Below are positions 10,419-21,211 of a stretch of DNA of 64,000 nt, piece by piece. Each line of letters starts with the position of its first letter. The first letter of the stretch is position 1. The stretch is taken from contig JAPDRN010000072.1 of the NCBI GenBank assembly GCA_030247855.1, positions 62,001 to 126,000 on the forward strand. Direction: 5' to 3'. The DNA is from Knufia peltigerae. Its lineage: Eukaryota > Ascomycota > Eurotiomycetes > Chaetothyriales > Trichomeriaceae. A program made the position numbers and the translations under genes. The notes beneath the pieces were generated by a model. The model did no database searches. It was not told the origin of the DNA and saw only the letters and a program-made list of their open reading frames with translations.

Positions 10419-11267
10419 ATGTCAGACGATCGGTGTTACGGGAACAAGACTACAAATTCTGTTGCGCAAGTTTACGGGGTAACCAATCCTTATATCTGTC
10501 CTGGCACGGAATCTTCTTCTGGAAATTCTCGATGTTGTGGTCATAATGGCATCTGCCTTTCCAACGGGATCTGCCAGGCTTTAAACCCACCTGTCAATGG
10601 CACTGGGTACTATATCGGGTCTTGTACTGATCGCAACTTTGAGGATCGAGAAGTCTGTGACAACTCCTGCTCATCCTTGAAGACTCAAGAGATTGTATAC
10701 AATAAAACGGAAGGTGTATGGCACTGCTGCGGATTGAATGCAAAGGGCGAGTTGAAATGCAGCAATCCATCTAAGATCAAATTCGAAGCGCCTTCGCCTG
10801 CGGCGTTGAAGTCAGAGTACAGCGCCAGCAGCTCATCGTTCATGGCCACCGCTTCCGCCTCGCAGACCCTTCCATCGCAACCTACAACTACGGTTGCTGT
10901 CCCTACTGCGACATCTTCTCCGGCTTCTAGTGGTGGTCTATCTACAGGTGCACAAGCGGGCATCGGCGTTGGCGTTGGAATTGTCGCTCTCGCTGCGATT
11001 GTTGGAACTGTTTTCTTCCTGCTTCGCCGGCGGAAAAGACAAAGGCTGCATGTTGAACAACGGGGAACTGGGCCATGGCCTGCTCAGGGTGGTTATCATG
11101 TTATGGATCATGGCCAAGTACCCGCCTTTCAAGATCCGGTCAAATCGCCTCCGAACCCTGAGCAGCAATCGGCAGTAGCTGAATTGGGCCCGCATGAAAC
11201 CCAACCTGTCGAGTTGATGACGAGTACAAGACGAGTAAATTCTACCACAGCCGAATTACCACCTTGA
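10419..11267 (+). CDS. Cys-rich single-pass surface protein
   Basis: A 282-residue protein with a clear modular plan: an N-terminal Cys-rich domain (about residues 1-120, with the order RCCGHNGICLSNGICQ, then a CTD segment, then VWHCCG), a Ser/Thr-rich linker (about 125-180), one membrane helix (GIGVGVGIVALAAIVGTVFF), a basic stop-transfer stretch (RRRKRQR) and a roughly 80-residue cytosolic tail rich in Pro and Gln. The Cys pattern matches a widespread Pezizomycotina family of unknown function. I see N-glycosylation sequons (for example NKT, NGT). Unlike the relatives I remember, it starts MSDDRCY, with no signal peptide, and an in-frame TGA lies directly before the ATG. Either a leader exon is missed or the protein inserts by its internal helix. 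Confidence 0.8.
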   Translation: MSDDRCYGNKTTNSVAQVYGVTNPYICPGTESSSGNSRCCGHNGICLSNGICQALNPPVNGTGYYIGSCTDRNFEDREVCDNSCSSLKTQEIVYNKTEGVWHCCGLNAKGELKCSNPSKIKFEAPSPAALKSEYSASSSSFMATASASQTLPSQPTTTVAVPTATSSPASSGGLSTGAQAGIGVGVGIVALAAIVGTVFFLLRRRKRQRLHVEQRGTGPWPAQGGYHVMDHGQVPAFQDPVKSPPNPEQQSAVAELGPHETQPVELMTSTRRVNSTTAELPP

Positions 11268-12093
11268 TGTTGAAGTTTTATAACGAAAACGCACATCTTT
11301 CGGTAAGAGACCAGAAGCTTGAGGACAGCTAAAGTTTGATATACGGCATGGTCCTTTCAGCAAGGTCGGACTCGCTTGGGACGGCGGAGAAGATGCAAGT
11401 GGTCGGCCGACGCGTCGACGGTGTGATTCTCATTTGCGATCAGCTCAGCCTCGCGGAGAAATCAACAGCGTATCGGAATAAACCCAAGTCAAGCGGAACC
11501 GCCATTGAGCAGCGGGCTGAAATTGAGCGGCAATCTGTTGTGCTGCACGCAGAGGCTTGACCCTGGGAATCTGGGCCAGTGCTCGAACACGAACAGAGTG
11601 TGACACAAAGGATGTGCTCTTCGAGATCCAACTCTGGGAACATTCTGAGGAAATCATCGCCCCTGTGCCAGGCTCTGTTGACGCTATCGACAGGATGTTT
11701 GAGATTTTGAGATGTGATTAGGCGGTCGGCTCGAATGCTATACAGATTTATGGCAAAGCTCGAAATACGATTAAGCTGCCAAATGACTGTGATTATACTT
11801 GCCTGGTGACCGAGTGAACAAACTTCAGTCATGGGACTTGATTCTTTCAACCACAGATCCCCTACATAAGGTCTGAACACCAAGTGCACTAATTCTATAT
11901 ATATCCATTGGCTGCCCACGGCCACCTGCTCCAATAGCGATCTCCCGCGCCCCTCGACTCACTTCACGAAGCTGGTGAAACCCACGAGGCCCGATGCGGT
12001 TAGTCATTATACCGCCAGCCTATTTGTCTAGCATCGCCCCTACAACAGACCACAGCGGTTGCCTGTTTCTGCCTTGTACTGCCTGGACCACCT
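11268..12093. other. Intergenic, nothing certain
   Basis: A 164-codon minus-strand frame (11440-11934) shows no recognisable domain or gene-like composition and is not called. The right end should contain the promoter of the gene at 12094. Confidence 0.4.
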
Positions 12094-13336
12094 ATGGCTC
12101 ATCAGACGATGTTAAATACAATAATGTACCCGTCGTGGACTTTGGAAACATGCTCGACCTTCTTTCTCGTCCTCCTCGCTTTGCTCTTCACAAGTGGTAA
12201 TCTTGCCATTCGTCTGATCCGTAAGCGTGACCGTCTCGGATCCCACGGGGAGATGGATTACATCAACCAATTCCAGCTACCTTCTAATGCACAGGCCAAT
12301 TCACCTCTGTTTGATGGCACGATTCCTGGTGAAATTCGAGACCGTATTTTTGCTTTTACCCTGAGTTGCTTCGAATCGCAAAAGGCATGGGATAGAGACA
12401 GTTCATACGTTGTAAGACTTCACCCTTTTTGTCCTGTTAACAATATACAACACAAAAGTCTGTGTACGCTTCCTTCTGTGGCTGACGAGACACAAGAGAC
12501 CGGAATATGCGGCGCCCCTTGTCGCCGACACGGCAATTCTACAGACTTGCCAGCGCGCCTATGTCGAGAATTGGTTTCGACCGTGGATCTCGGCAACTCA
12601 CACGTTCTATCTCGCTTGGGAGGGACGCCGGCCTGACAAGGTCACCACCGTCGAAAAGTTCGAACCGACTCTCGAACTACTGTTTGCGACGCACGGCGAG
12701 ACTGAGATCTCTCATGTGAGAGTGTTTGCTCAACTGTGCTCTCTCGAGAACGGCAGAGAGCTTTCGAGGATTCTCGGCATGAAGAACTTCTTCCCCCAGA
12801 AGATCACCATCACCATCCGACACCATGACTGGTGGTCCTGGGAAGAAGACGCGCGGTTGCACATCGGTTCGCAGTGGGTCCGTGACTGTCGTTTCCCCGA
12901 CACCGTTCGAGAAATATGTGTCGAGCTTGAGAGCCTGCAACGAAAGAAGGATCAGATTGATTGGATTGCGGGAGAGATGGCCCAAGGTTGGCAATTTGCT
13001 CGGTGCGATGGAACGAAGCTGTCTGCGAAGCCACAGGACGTACGTGTGAGCCGTTGGAGTGGCAGCTCTACCTGGGAAGGACATCGGTGGTTACGCGACG
13101 AAACGAAACCTGGAGTCAATGAATACTACGTCAAGACCATCACCTGGAAGCCAGACCCAAGCATGACTGAGCGTCCCGTACCCAAAAGCCTTCGTGCGCC
13201 GAATTCTTTCGGTATCCTCAGACATAGAAACCCATCCATGCCTGTATCACGTATAAGGGGCGCTGGGGTTCCGGAGGGACTTTCAGCTGAGGAGACAGAG
13301 AAACTTGTTCGGCGGTGGGAAGGGGCCAATCGTTAG
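12094..13336 (+). CDS. Fungal orphan with PGEIRDRIF motif and N-terminal membrane anchor
   Basis: Two exons, 12094-12411 and 12497-13336, with a GTAAGA...AAG intron containing a CTGAC branch element, give 385 residues. The N-terminus has one hydrophobic helix (STFFLVLLALLFTSG) followed by basic residues, so it is probably a signal anchor. The next block, DGTIPGEIRDRIFAFTLSCF, and after splicing YVRPEYAAPLVADTAILQTC, is the hallmark of a large fungal protein family related to 2EXR/F-box-like proteins, with no assigned function. Further blocks are RAYVENWFRPW and FYLAWEGRRPD. The C-terminal part is rich in Trp and charged residues. Two other ATGs (12109 and 12124) could also start it. It lies in tandem with palC, 311 bp upstream. 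Confidence 0.8.
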
Positions 13337-13464
13337 TTGTTGACGAAGATGATTTTGCTGTCAATTATTGCCATTTCACGGACAAATCATAATAAAGTGG
13401 TCAACATCCTCATATCTTGTCGTAGATGAATAGTGATATCTCTAGAGGGGTGAGGAAAAGCACA

Positions 13465-13479
13465 GCCAAGTCAGCCAAG
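13465..13479 (+). promoter_or_regulatory. Two PacC-type hexamers upstream of palC
   Basis: GCCAAG occurs at 13465-13470 and again at 13474-13479, both fitting the PacC consensus GCCARG, about 170-183 bp before the palC ATG. A CCAAT word follows at 13481-13485. Binding is inferred from the consensus only. Confidence 0.4.
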
Positions 13480-13647
13480 GCCAATGCGTCATCCCCGCAA
13501 TGTTCGTTCCCTCTCATCTCGTTATCTCAGCCTCATACTCTTTGTATATTCCTTGTATACCCATGTCTTGATACATCTCAAGAAAATCAAGTACTCTTGA
13601 ACTTGACTGGTTAATCCGTCCTCTGTTGAGACCTACAAATATCAACA

Positions 13648-15084
13648 ATGCCTTTTCCTTTCGTCCTCTCCACCACATCCAATATCTCTTTTCAATCTAG
13701 CTTGACGTCTTCTAGTCATCCCTCTCTCCCCTCCACGGCCACATCACAACGAGCTCTCCTTCGTGCCGCTCTAAAGTCGCATAAACGTCTCCCGCCCACA
13801 GATCAAGCCAACGGCCTCTTGTCCATTGCCTCCACCATTCACAACTACCTACGCTATCTGCTGACATTAGATCTCGCACTGTCCGGTAAGCCTGTCGCTG
13901 GAGAGGAGGTTCATGTCGCATTGGCCAAAGAACCCGAAATCGAGTGGCGTCCTACCCTCAGCTCGGCCTTCATTCCAGGGCGTGAAAAGGATCGCGTCAA
14001 AGGCAGAGGTCTCGACTATGAGATTTTCTTTGTTCACCACACCCTCGCCCTAGTCCACCAGCTGGTCGCGAGACAGTCTCTGCTGGGGCTGTATGCCTCT
14101 TCAAACCCCACTTCTGAGCAGCGCGCGGCGTTGGTCCAGAATGCTTCCAAGTCCTTGAAGACTGCCCACTCGATACATTCTTATCTCCTGCTACGAACAA
14201 ATTCCTCCGACGACGGCCCGCCTAATTTCCCTCCAGGTGCGGTCGACATCTCGGCGGCCGTTCAGTCTGCCCTGCAGCACCTGACACATGCGGAATTCGA
14301 CTTACTGTGTGTTTTAAAGGACGATCCATACCCTGCTTTGCTTGTACAATCCCGGAACAAGGACGACAGAGAATGGATGATCAAAGCTCCGCAGATACCG
14401 AAAGTCCGAGCTCAAGTTTTGACCAGACTGGGCGTCGGAGCGGCGGAGCATGCTTCTGCGGCTGCCGTCGCACTCAAGGTCGAAGCGTCAAAGGTCTCGA
14501 AAGATCTGCTGGAGTATTGCGACGGAGTCAGAAGGACCTCGAGAGCCAAGGCCTGCCGATTCCAAGCTCTTGACGAGGACACTGCCGGCTCGACCGGTAA
14601 AGGCATCGCGTGGCTCAAGGCAGCGATGAATGAGCTTGGGATTGAACCTCCCAAGGAGGGCTCGAAATCTGCAGGCGCTCTTGGACGGTTAAAAGCCTCT
14701 TGGAACGAGCGAAGAGAGGACAAGCGAATCGAAAAGGGGAGCCCGAATTGGGGTTTGGATGGCGGAAAGCTGGAAGAAGGACGTATCGTGGAGTATCTGT
14801 ACGAGAAGATGACCAAGGAGAATGACACGATCAATATTCAGTTGATCCCCGAGTGGAAGCCTTTGCTGTCTTTGCTACCGAGCGGGATGAACATGCCCAT
14901 GGACGAAAAACGGAAGCCAGACATCTTGGAAGAGGCAGAGCTTGCCGCCATGAGAGCGCCTCCCGAAGATGATGACTTCAAGGATGCGGCCAGCTCGGAT
15001 GAAGAAAACGGGGACAGGCAACCGGTTGGTGCATTCCCGGGAACACACCAGGAGTATGGAGGAAACGGAGCAGCATATTATTGA
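13648..15084 (+). CDS. palC: PalC, pH-response regulator with BRO1 domain
   Basis: A single-exon 478-residue protein. The N-terminus (MPFPFVLSTTSNISFQSSL) and the following blocks (RALLRAALKSHKRLPP, LLTLDLALSGKPVAGEEV, EIEWRPTLS, GRGLDYEIFFVHHTLALVHQLVAR) match fungal PalC. PalC is a BRO1-domain protein that joins the plasma-membrane pH sensing complex (PalH, PalI, PalF, PalA) and links it to ESCRT-III through Vps32, leading to PacC cleavage under alkaline conditions. The BRO1-like part spans about residues 1-420; the tail (DDDFKDAASSDEENGDRQP) is acidic and disordered. The length agrees with the family. Two PacC-type sites lie just upstream. Confidence 0.92.
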   Translation: MPFPFVLSTTSNISFQSSLTSSSHPSLPSTATSQRALLRAALKSHKRLPPTDQANGLLSIASTIHNYLRYLLTLDLALSGKPVAGEEVHVALAKEPEIEWRPTLSSAFIPGREKDRVKGRGLDYEIFFVHHTLALVHQLVARQSLLGLYASSNPTSEQRAALVQNASKSLKTAHSIHSYLLLRTNSSDDGPPNFPPGAVDISAAVQSALQHLTHAEFDLLCVLKDDPYPALLVQSRNKDDREWMIKAPQIPKVRAQVLTRLGVGAAEHASAAAVALKVEASKVSKDLLEYCDGVRRTSRAKACRFQALDEDTAGSTGKGIAWLKAAMNELGIEPPKEGSKSAGALGRLKASWNERREDKRIEKGSPNWGLDGGKLEEGRIVEYLYEKMTKENDTINIQLIPEWKPLLSLLPSGMNMPMDEKRKPDILEEAELAAMRAPPEDDDFKDAASSDEENGDRQPVGAFPGTHQEYGGNGAAYY

Positions 15085-16208
15085 AACGCAAAGCGACGTG
15101 CCGATGAGGCGAACTCGATCTCTGTTTTTGGTCTTTGGATCGTTTGGCACTAGGAGGGTCACATCGAAAAGGCCAATGGGTAGGGAGTTCTACGCCTTGA
15201 CAGCCCCACGCCAACATACTCTTTCGCGGAGACCGCAATTCTTGGCATGTTGCCTGTCGTACACCAAAGCATACAGTTTCTTGGGATTGAGTCTCTGGAA
15301 AGTACCTGACCTTGGTGGTGACCCTCAGCCCTGTCACGTGATGGGCTCAAAGTTCATCTCAGCCTTGTTGGACTATTTTGGTCGGGGAACCTGAAAACGG
15401 CGCCCCCTGGCCTGAAAAGTGTTTCACAACCCGTTTCATACATCACGCTCGACCCCCACGGTCCAATCACGACGTCAATCACCGGTATCACACACGACGA
15501 ACCGAGGGGACGGCTTGCACCACGACTTGTCGCAGACGGGCCACAATCAATCATGACTCAAGCGAACCGAAACGACCGCGGGCCTGACGGAAATCGCGGA
15601 GTTGGATTGTGTAACTGTCCTAGAGAGTATGGAGCAACCCAGAATGTGGTTGTCGGGCACGGCAGAAGCGTCCACGCCACAGCTCGTGGTTGGACGGAAC
15701 GTGTCGAGTTTCCCCTTCGTACATGCACGAGACTTACTTTGGGTGTTCTCGAGGCATCTCGAACCGTGGAAAGGCATTGAAATGGTTGGAAGCGAGGACA
15801 AGTCCGTGGCACCCTGTCTGTGACTTTTGGGTCCGTCACGGCTCTGGTGGTTGTGATCTTTGATCGAGCAGATGGAGTCCGTCCTCACCGTGTCGTCCTG
15901 CCGTGGTACTCCCTGACGGAAACAACACAACCATCCCACTTTGGCGGGTAGAACGGGCTTCAGTGAACCACCGTGGGTCGTAGGTTTGTGGCCCCATCAC
16001 GGGACTCGAGGGCATATTAATACCTCGTGAGAGTTTGCTCTTTCGAACCCCGAAATTTGGGACTTGGGCGAACACCCAAAAGTGAAGAAACGTCAAAAGG
16101 CTGTGACTTCACACAATCGATGACATACTCGGCAACACATCAAATTTTCCAAACGCATACGTTGGAAATATTTTCTTTCGACAGAACTCGGCAGACGACA
16201 CAACGAAA
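15085..16208. other. Intergenic, nothing certain
   Basis: 1.1 kb with only short overlapping frames on both strands. A perfect TCACGTGA palindrome lies at 15334-15341. The right end should be the promoter of the small secreted peptide gene. Confidence 0.45.
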
Positions 16209-16511
16209 ATGCTACCATTTCAATTTCTGAGTACCATTCTGCCATGTCTCGTCGCTTTTGTCATTCCATACAGCTCCGCCATCCCGGTCTCTTCTTCTTG
16301 TTCGACGACGACGACGACACATATTCTACCAGACATAACGATCCGGGATGCTGCCCTTGAATCAACGACACCAACGGTACCGTCACCAACCAGGCTTCCA
16401 ACCGAAGCTTTGTTCGTGGAGTTCACACCGTCGCCTAGTGTGGTGGTGGCGGCGGCGACGGTGGTCTCTACGACAACAAGTGCCGAGGGCGCCGGGCACG
16501 GCAAATCGTAA
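16209..16511 (+). CDS. Possible small secreted Ser/Thr-rich peptide
   Basis: A 100-residue frame that starts with a convincing signal peptide (MLPFQFLSTILPCLVAFVIP, probable cleavage after SSA near residue 24). The mature part is rich in Thr, Ser, Pro and Val with one Cys, so it could be heavily O-glycosylated. I know no family. A second open frame on the opposite strand has nearly the same length, so coding status rests mainly on the signal sequence. A longer spliced protein is also possible, because the end (EGAGHGKS) is abrupt. Confidence 0.4.
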   Translation: MLPFQFLSTILPCLVAFVIPYSSAIPVSSSCSTTTTTHILPDITIRDAALESTTPTVPSPTRLPTEALFVEFTPSPSVVVAAATVVSTTTSAEGAGHGKS

Positions 16512-17329
16512 AACAACTGGCAGATTTGTCGTTGCCGGTTCAGTTACAAATCCGCCCTGTCATGTCAAGGCCATGCCCTCACATCGGTTTCTCGATGTTT
16601 CCAATCACGGGTCATAAAAAAAGAGGGACAAGGCAGGACGCAAAAGATGTGGGAAGACGGTATGACGGTGTATCACGACTGGACTCGATCAATCACGTCG
16701 AACCTTGCGTGTACCCTCGCGGAGGGCACGGGACGTGGTCAGCTAGTAGCTATACGTACTCTGGGACGGTGGACAGTGGATACTTCCTCGGCATCCTGTG
16801 TACCGTGTATAGTGTTATAACTTCTTCTTACTTGTTCATGACATTCTCGTGCAGCACAAATTACAGGCCAATCCCAGCCATTCGAAGCTACCTGCCTTTT
16901 CTTACCCATCCATACATACACACATACAGTATACACACACACACACTTCTACTCCGTATACAGGTAAAGTCTTGTAGTACAAACTAGTGGGACACAAACC
17001 CTCTCGAAAGAATATTGAGATACACACAAAAAAGACATGACAAGCCCATAGAATACATTGCAAGGGTCACACACTGCAACAAGGCCAGAGAGTAGTGATG
17101 TCCTTTTCTTTCCTGCTTGCCTTTGTTTCTCTCTTCTTCCGCACTTCCACTCTTCCACTCTTCGCTCTTTCGGATGATGAGTTGAATTTCTAGTCGAGTA
17201 GAGACATGAGAATCAACAACGAACAAAGAAAAGCCGAGATTCTTTGATGATGCGAGAAAAAACCAGGTCAAATCAACAATCTTTGCTCTCTCCTCCACCT
17301 CCAATTGAATCTTGTAGTCTCGTCGACTC
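16512..17329. other. Convergent intergenic
   Basis: Tail-to-tail space between the small secreted peptide gene and DNM1. It contains an AC-rich simple repeat (about 16918-16946) and a TACTCCGTA nonamer at 16950-16958. No gene is supported. Confidence 0.5.
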
Positions 17330-19783
17330 TTACAAAACCTCGCCCACAATCTTGGCCGCTTCTTTATACGTGGTCAACAATTTTTCGCACTTTTCTCTCT
17401 CCTTCTTGATACCATCGTCCTCGTACAGCAGCTCCCCGAACAGATCCTCCTTGTACAACTCGCTCACCAAACGATTCTGCACTTCGTCCCTGCTATGGTT
17501 GACGAGTAGGTGCATGATGGCCTTGGGAACTTGATCGGCAATCGTCTCACGGACAATGTTGAAGTAAGAGCTAATAAGGCGACGGATGAGTTCGGTTTCC
17601 AAGGCTTCTCGATCGGTCAGGACAGGCTCTGCGGATTGCTCGGGCTGTGTATTTCATATTAGGATCAATCTTGTAGAATTTGGGGGAAAGGAACGGCTTA
17701 CGAATAGTGACGTCGGTTCGCCATACTCTGATGGTGCATATTCATCATTCATCGGAGGGGGGAATGCAGGTGATCGATCTGTGAAGCTGCCCCTATCGGA
17801 ACGTCGGATACTCTGACTGAAGCTCGGTTCTACGCTGTGGCTGACGTGTCTCGAAGCAGCAGATGAGTTGGCAGGTGGCATCGATGGCATACCTGATGGC
17901 AAACCGTCTTTTCCAAAAAAGTAGTTTAGGAAAGAATCTCGAGCTCCACCGGTGCCTCCTGCAGCAGCAGATATGCTGCCAATACCATTTTCTCGCTCTC
18001 TTGCCACGGCTGGAGACATACTTCGGCTCACGGCAGGATGCTTGCGGATCGGAAGAGCGGTCGCTTTGTCGTCTTGTTCAGCCTCCTCATCATCTGGAGT
18101 GGCTGTGCCGTTGACACCCAGCTGCTTCATTCGTTGCTTCTCGCGTTTTCGTCGCTCTTCTGCTTGGGCGGCTCTCTTATCCTTTTCGTTCTTATTCTGT
18201 ATGACAGAGGACATTGCTGCTGCGGCTCCGAGGAAATTAGGATGATTGGTGTTGATGTATGCCCGCTGAATAGCAATTAAGGATTCAACGTAACTCGAGG
18301 CAGGTCCGAGACGTTCTCGCAGAAGATCCGAGACAACTTCAATAAGCTTGCCTTGCAGTTTCGGAAATCTTGAAAGCTCTGTGGATCCGCAAGTATGGCA
18401 GATCTTGATCAACTCTTCATAGACCAACTCCACACATCGTTGACTAGGAATCTCCAAAAGCTTGATCTGAGGTTTCACCAAAAGGTCAAATGCCAGTTCG
18501 GGAACGAACAAACTTGGTCGAGGACCGGTAGAGTTCCGGATTGCCGTTCGAATGTCCAAGACGGAGAGATTATGGGTTGGGTCGATAGTTTCCAGCGAAT
18601 TTCCAAAAACAGAGTTGAAGATGTAATATATCCGGGCACCACCGCAAAGCTCTTTGGTCGAAATTTCTGAAGATGTACCATCAATAGAGGAGATGAAGGC
18701 ATTGGCGAAACGTGTCATCAACTGCAAAATCAATGAACCGCGATGTTCTTTGCCTGCAAATTGCTTGCTGCCGTAGCTTGCCAACTCTTGTTGTGTCTGA
18801 CCCATCAGTGTATTCAGTCTTGCCTTAATATCGGGCAGTCTGTCTCGAATGTGAGCCATTAGGGTGGTGTTCAGCGTCTTCGCGAGGTATTGTGTTCCGC
18901 ATCGCGTCGCCATGTTTCGGTATGCAGGGTGATGCCTGAAGAACTCAGCTTCGGACCTGAGAGCATCCGACATGGGTTTGTTTGTCTGGATATCTTGCTG
19001 TGATCTGTTCACAACACCAATGAAACCCAACTTCAACGGATATACGCGACCAGACAAAATATCCAAAGCATTTGTACCATGATCCATGAGATCTAATTTT
19101 GTCAGGACACCAATTGTCCTTCTTCCCATCGGGTCGACATGCCGGGCAAGTTTAAGGGCTTCCGAATTCACAATGTCGACATTTGCGGGTGACACGGCAA
19201 GAATGATGCTGTTCGGTTTGGCGATGTACTCGGAGATGAGGGTTCTCGTCTGCTTCTCGATGTCTGTAGGCTGGTCACCGATAGGGACCTTGGTCAAACC
19301 GGGCAAGTCGACCAGGGTCAAATTAAGGACGTGTGGAGAGAAGATTTTGAGGTTGATGGGCTGTCTGTTGATGCCCTTGTTATTGCCAGCTATTCTCGCT
19401 GTCTCGTTCTCGATCTCGGCCCGGACTTGGTTAAAGTTTGAGAACTTGCGACCTGGGATATGGTGGAATTCTGCCCATTCTCCGTGCTCGGCCACGCTGG
19501 CAGCAGAGTGGGGGACGTGAACCTCATCGTTGTTTGCGTCGGCATCTTCGTCAGGAGGAATGTTTATGAGCTGTAGAATCAACGGGCGACGTGTGACAAT
19601 GCCACTGCCTCGGGGGAGAAAGTCCCGTCCCACGATATTTTCGAGCACAGAAGATTTGCCCGAGGACTGGGAGCCAACAACGACTATCTGGGGGAGATCG
19701 AGAGAGTCATTCCCAATGGTATTGAAAACCAGGTCTTGAAGCTTGTTGACGGTTCGGAGGAGGTCATCGCCGAGGGTGGTCAT
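17330..19783 (-). CDS. DNM1: Dynamin-related GTPase Dnm1, organelle fission
   Basis: Two exons on the minus strand, 19783-17702 and 17644-17330, separated by a 57-bp intron (GTAAGC...CAG), give 798 residues. The GTPase domain is intact: P-loop GSQSSGKS at residues 37-44, switch-I Thr in GIVTRRPL (61-68), DLPGL, and TKLDLMD for guanine recognition. The middle domain and stalk follow, then a disordered variable region (roughly residues 560-690, rich in Ser/Pro) and a complete GTPase effector domain in exon 2 (ELIRRLISSYFNIVRETIAD). This plan, with no PH domain and no mitochondrial targeting sequence, is that of Dnm1/DRP1, which assembles on the mitochondrial outer membrane and peroxisomes to divide them. 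Vps1 is less likely because of the long variable region. Confidence 0.9.
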
Positions 19784-20457
19784 TGTTGACGACCGTGGCC
19801 GATCGGGGCTCGTTTCAGAAGAGGAAAGCTGGCAACGCGACGGCGAAATAGAGTGGGAAGGTCGGTGAAGAATTCAGTAGTTGGCGATACCAAGAATGTC
19901 TCGCCAGGAAACAAGTTAAAGAAGAGAAGAAAGAAAATAGGAAGGCCAGGTGAGTTGGTTGGTTAGATGGCTAGGCACATGTTTACTTGAATGCGGTTCC
20001 TGGAACTTTGGGATGCAGAAGAAAACGCGCAGGAGGCGCAGAAGGCTGCGATCGGAAGAGATTGGGCTTTGATGAGAAATTGTGGGCGTCTGACACGTAT
20101 CTCCTCCCGCGTTGTAGACGAAGACGTTGGGCTTATATCGTGCCAAGTAATTCTGTCAGACATACTCATGGCAGCCACCAACTTCCCTGACGTAGTTACA
20201 TTGATGCATCCAACAAGATCACAAGAGCAGGTTCTCTACTCGTATCCCGCGGTTCTTCCATTCATCTCCCAGGTCTAACGGAGCTGGTTCAACTCTCCTG
20301 CGGGGATTGCAAGGCACATTACGACATGGTCACGACGTTGCTAGCAAAGCCACATCTTCCAGATCTCTCCGGTAAGACACCAAGACTGTAAACACTTTCC
20401 ACTTGTTCATTAAAGTATTGAACATATTCCATCCTTCCTAGTAGTGCCTCACACCTC
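19784..20457. promoter_or_regulatory. Divergent promoter region DNM1 / PEBP gene
   Basis: 674 bp between two head-to-head genes. It should contain both promoters. No clear motif beyond AG- and CT-rich stretches is seen. Confidence 0.5.
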
Positions 20458-21168
20458 ATGATGCTGGCGACATGCCTTGCCTGTGTGTGCCTCCTTCTGG
20501 CCACAGCAATAAAAACATCAGCCTCACCCATCCACCGAGATCAAAAGATCTTCGAATTCCCAGACGCGACCATCATCGAGCCCGACCTCTCCCAGACGTC
20601 AGCTATTCGAGATACACTAATCGCCAACAAGATCATTGGGGATGTTCTCGATGATTTCGAGCCCTCATACTACATCGAAATTGACTATCCGTCCACTCAT
20701 GACAAAGTTGTTCTCGGCAACGACATCCCTGTGGACGCTGTTTCGGAGAGACCTGTCTTCAACTTCTTCTCAATGAAGCCTTCCTCCGTTGAAACGATGA
20801 ACTCGACGTTCACCCTCGTTCTCACTGATCCCGATGCAAAGTCCCGCGACAAGCCCAAATGGAGTGAAATGTGTCATTGGATCCTAACCAATTTGACGAC
20901 ACCAACCCCTGGGCCACCTCCGGGAACCCTCCACGCCAAACCAGGAGAAATCATGGAATACCTGCCTCCAGGCCCGCCGCCAAAGACCGGAGCTCATCGT
21001 TATGTGTTTGTCCTTTTGGCAGGAGACTCGTCCAACCTGAAGGCACCCAAGGACCGTAAGCACTGGGGTTATGGTAAGGTTCGACACGGGGTGCGAGACT
21101 GGGCCGAAGAAAATGATCTGAAGGTGGTGGGCGCCAATTTCTTCTTTGCACAAAATGAAAAGCAATAA
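20458..21168 (+). CDS. Secreted PEBP-family protein
   Basis: A 236-residue protein with an N-terminal signal peptide (MMLATCLACVCLLLATAIKT, cleavage likely near residue 23). The phosphatidylethanolamine-binding fold is shown by TLVLTDPDAKSR (residues 119-130) and MCHWILTNL (138-146), then the Pro-rich loop and GAHRYVFVLLAG. These supply the conserved Asp-Pro-Asp and His of the anion-binding pocket. The yeast relative Tfs1 inhibits carboxypeptidase Y; secreted fungal members have unknown partners, and the protein may act in the vacuole or outside the cell. A second ATG follows at once at 20461. Its stop lies only 43 bp from the stop of the next, opposite-strand gene. Confidence 0.88.
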   Translation: MMLATCLACVCLLLATAIKTSASPIHRDQKIFEFPDATIIEPDLSQTSAIRDTLIANKIIGDVLDDFEPSYYIEIDYPSTHDKVVLGNDIPVDAVSERPVFNFFSMKPSSVETMNSTFTLVLTDPDAKSRDKPKWSEMCHWILTNLTTPTPGPPPGTLHAKPGEIMEYLPPGPPPKTGAHRYVFVLLAGDSSNLKAPKDRKHWGYGKVRHGVRDWAEENDLKVVGANFFFAQNEKQ

Positions 21169-21211
21169 AAGCTGGACGGTCATGATTTTGTTCCCGATCT
21201 TGTACCTGTAC

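Noticed and set aside
11440..11934. A 164-codon minus-strand frame
   Set aside because: No recognisable domain, no transcript evidence, and irregular composition. It may be chance.
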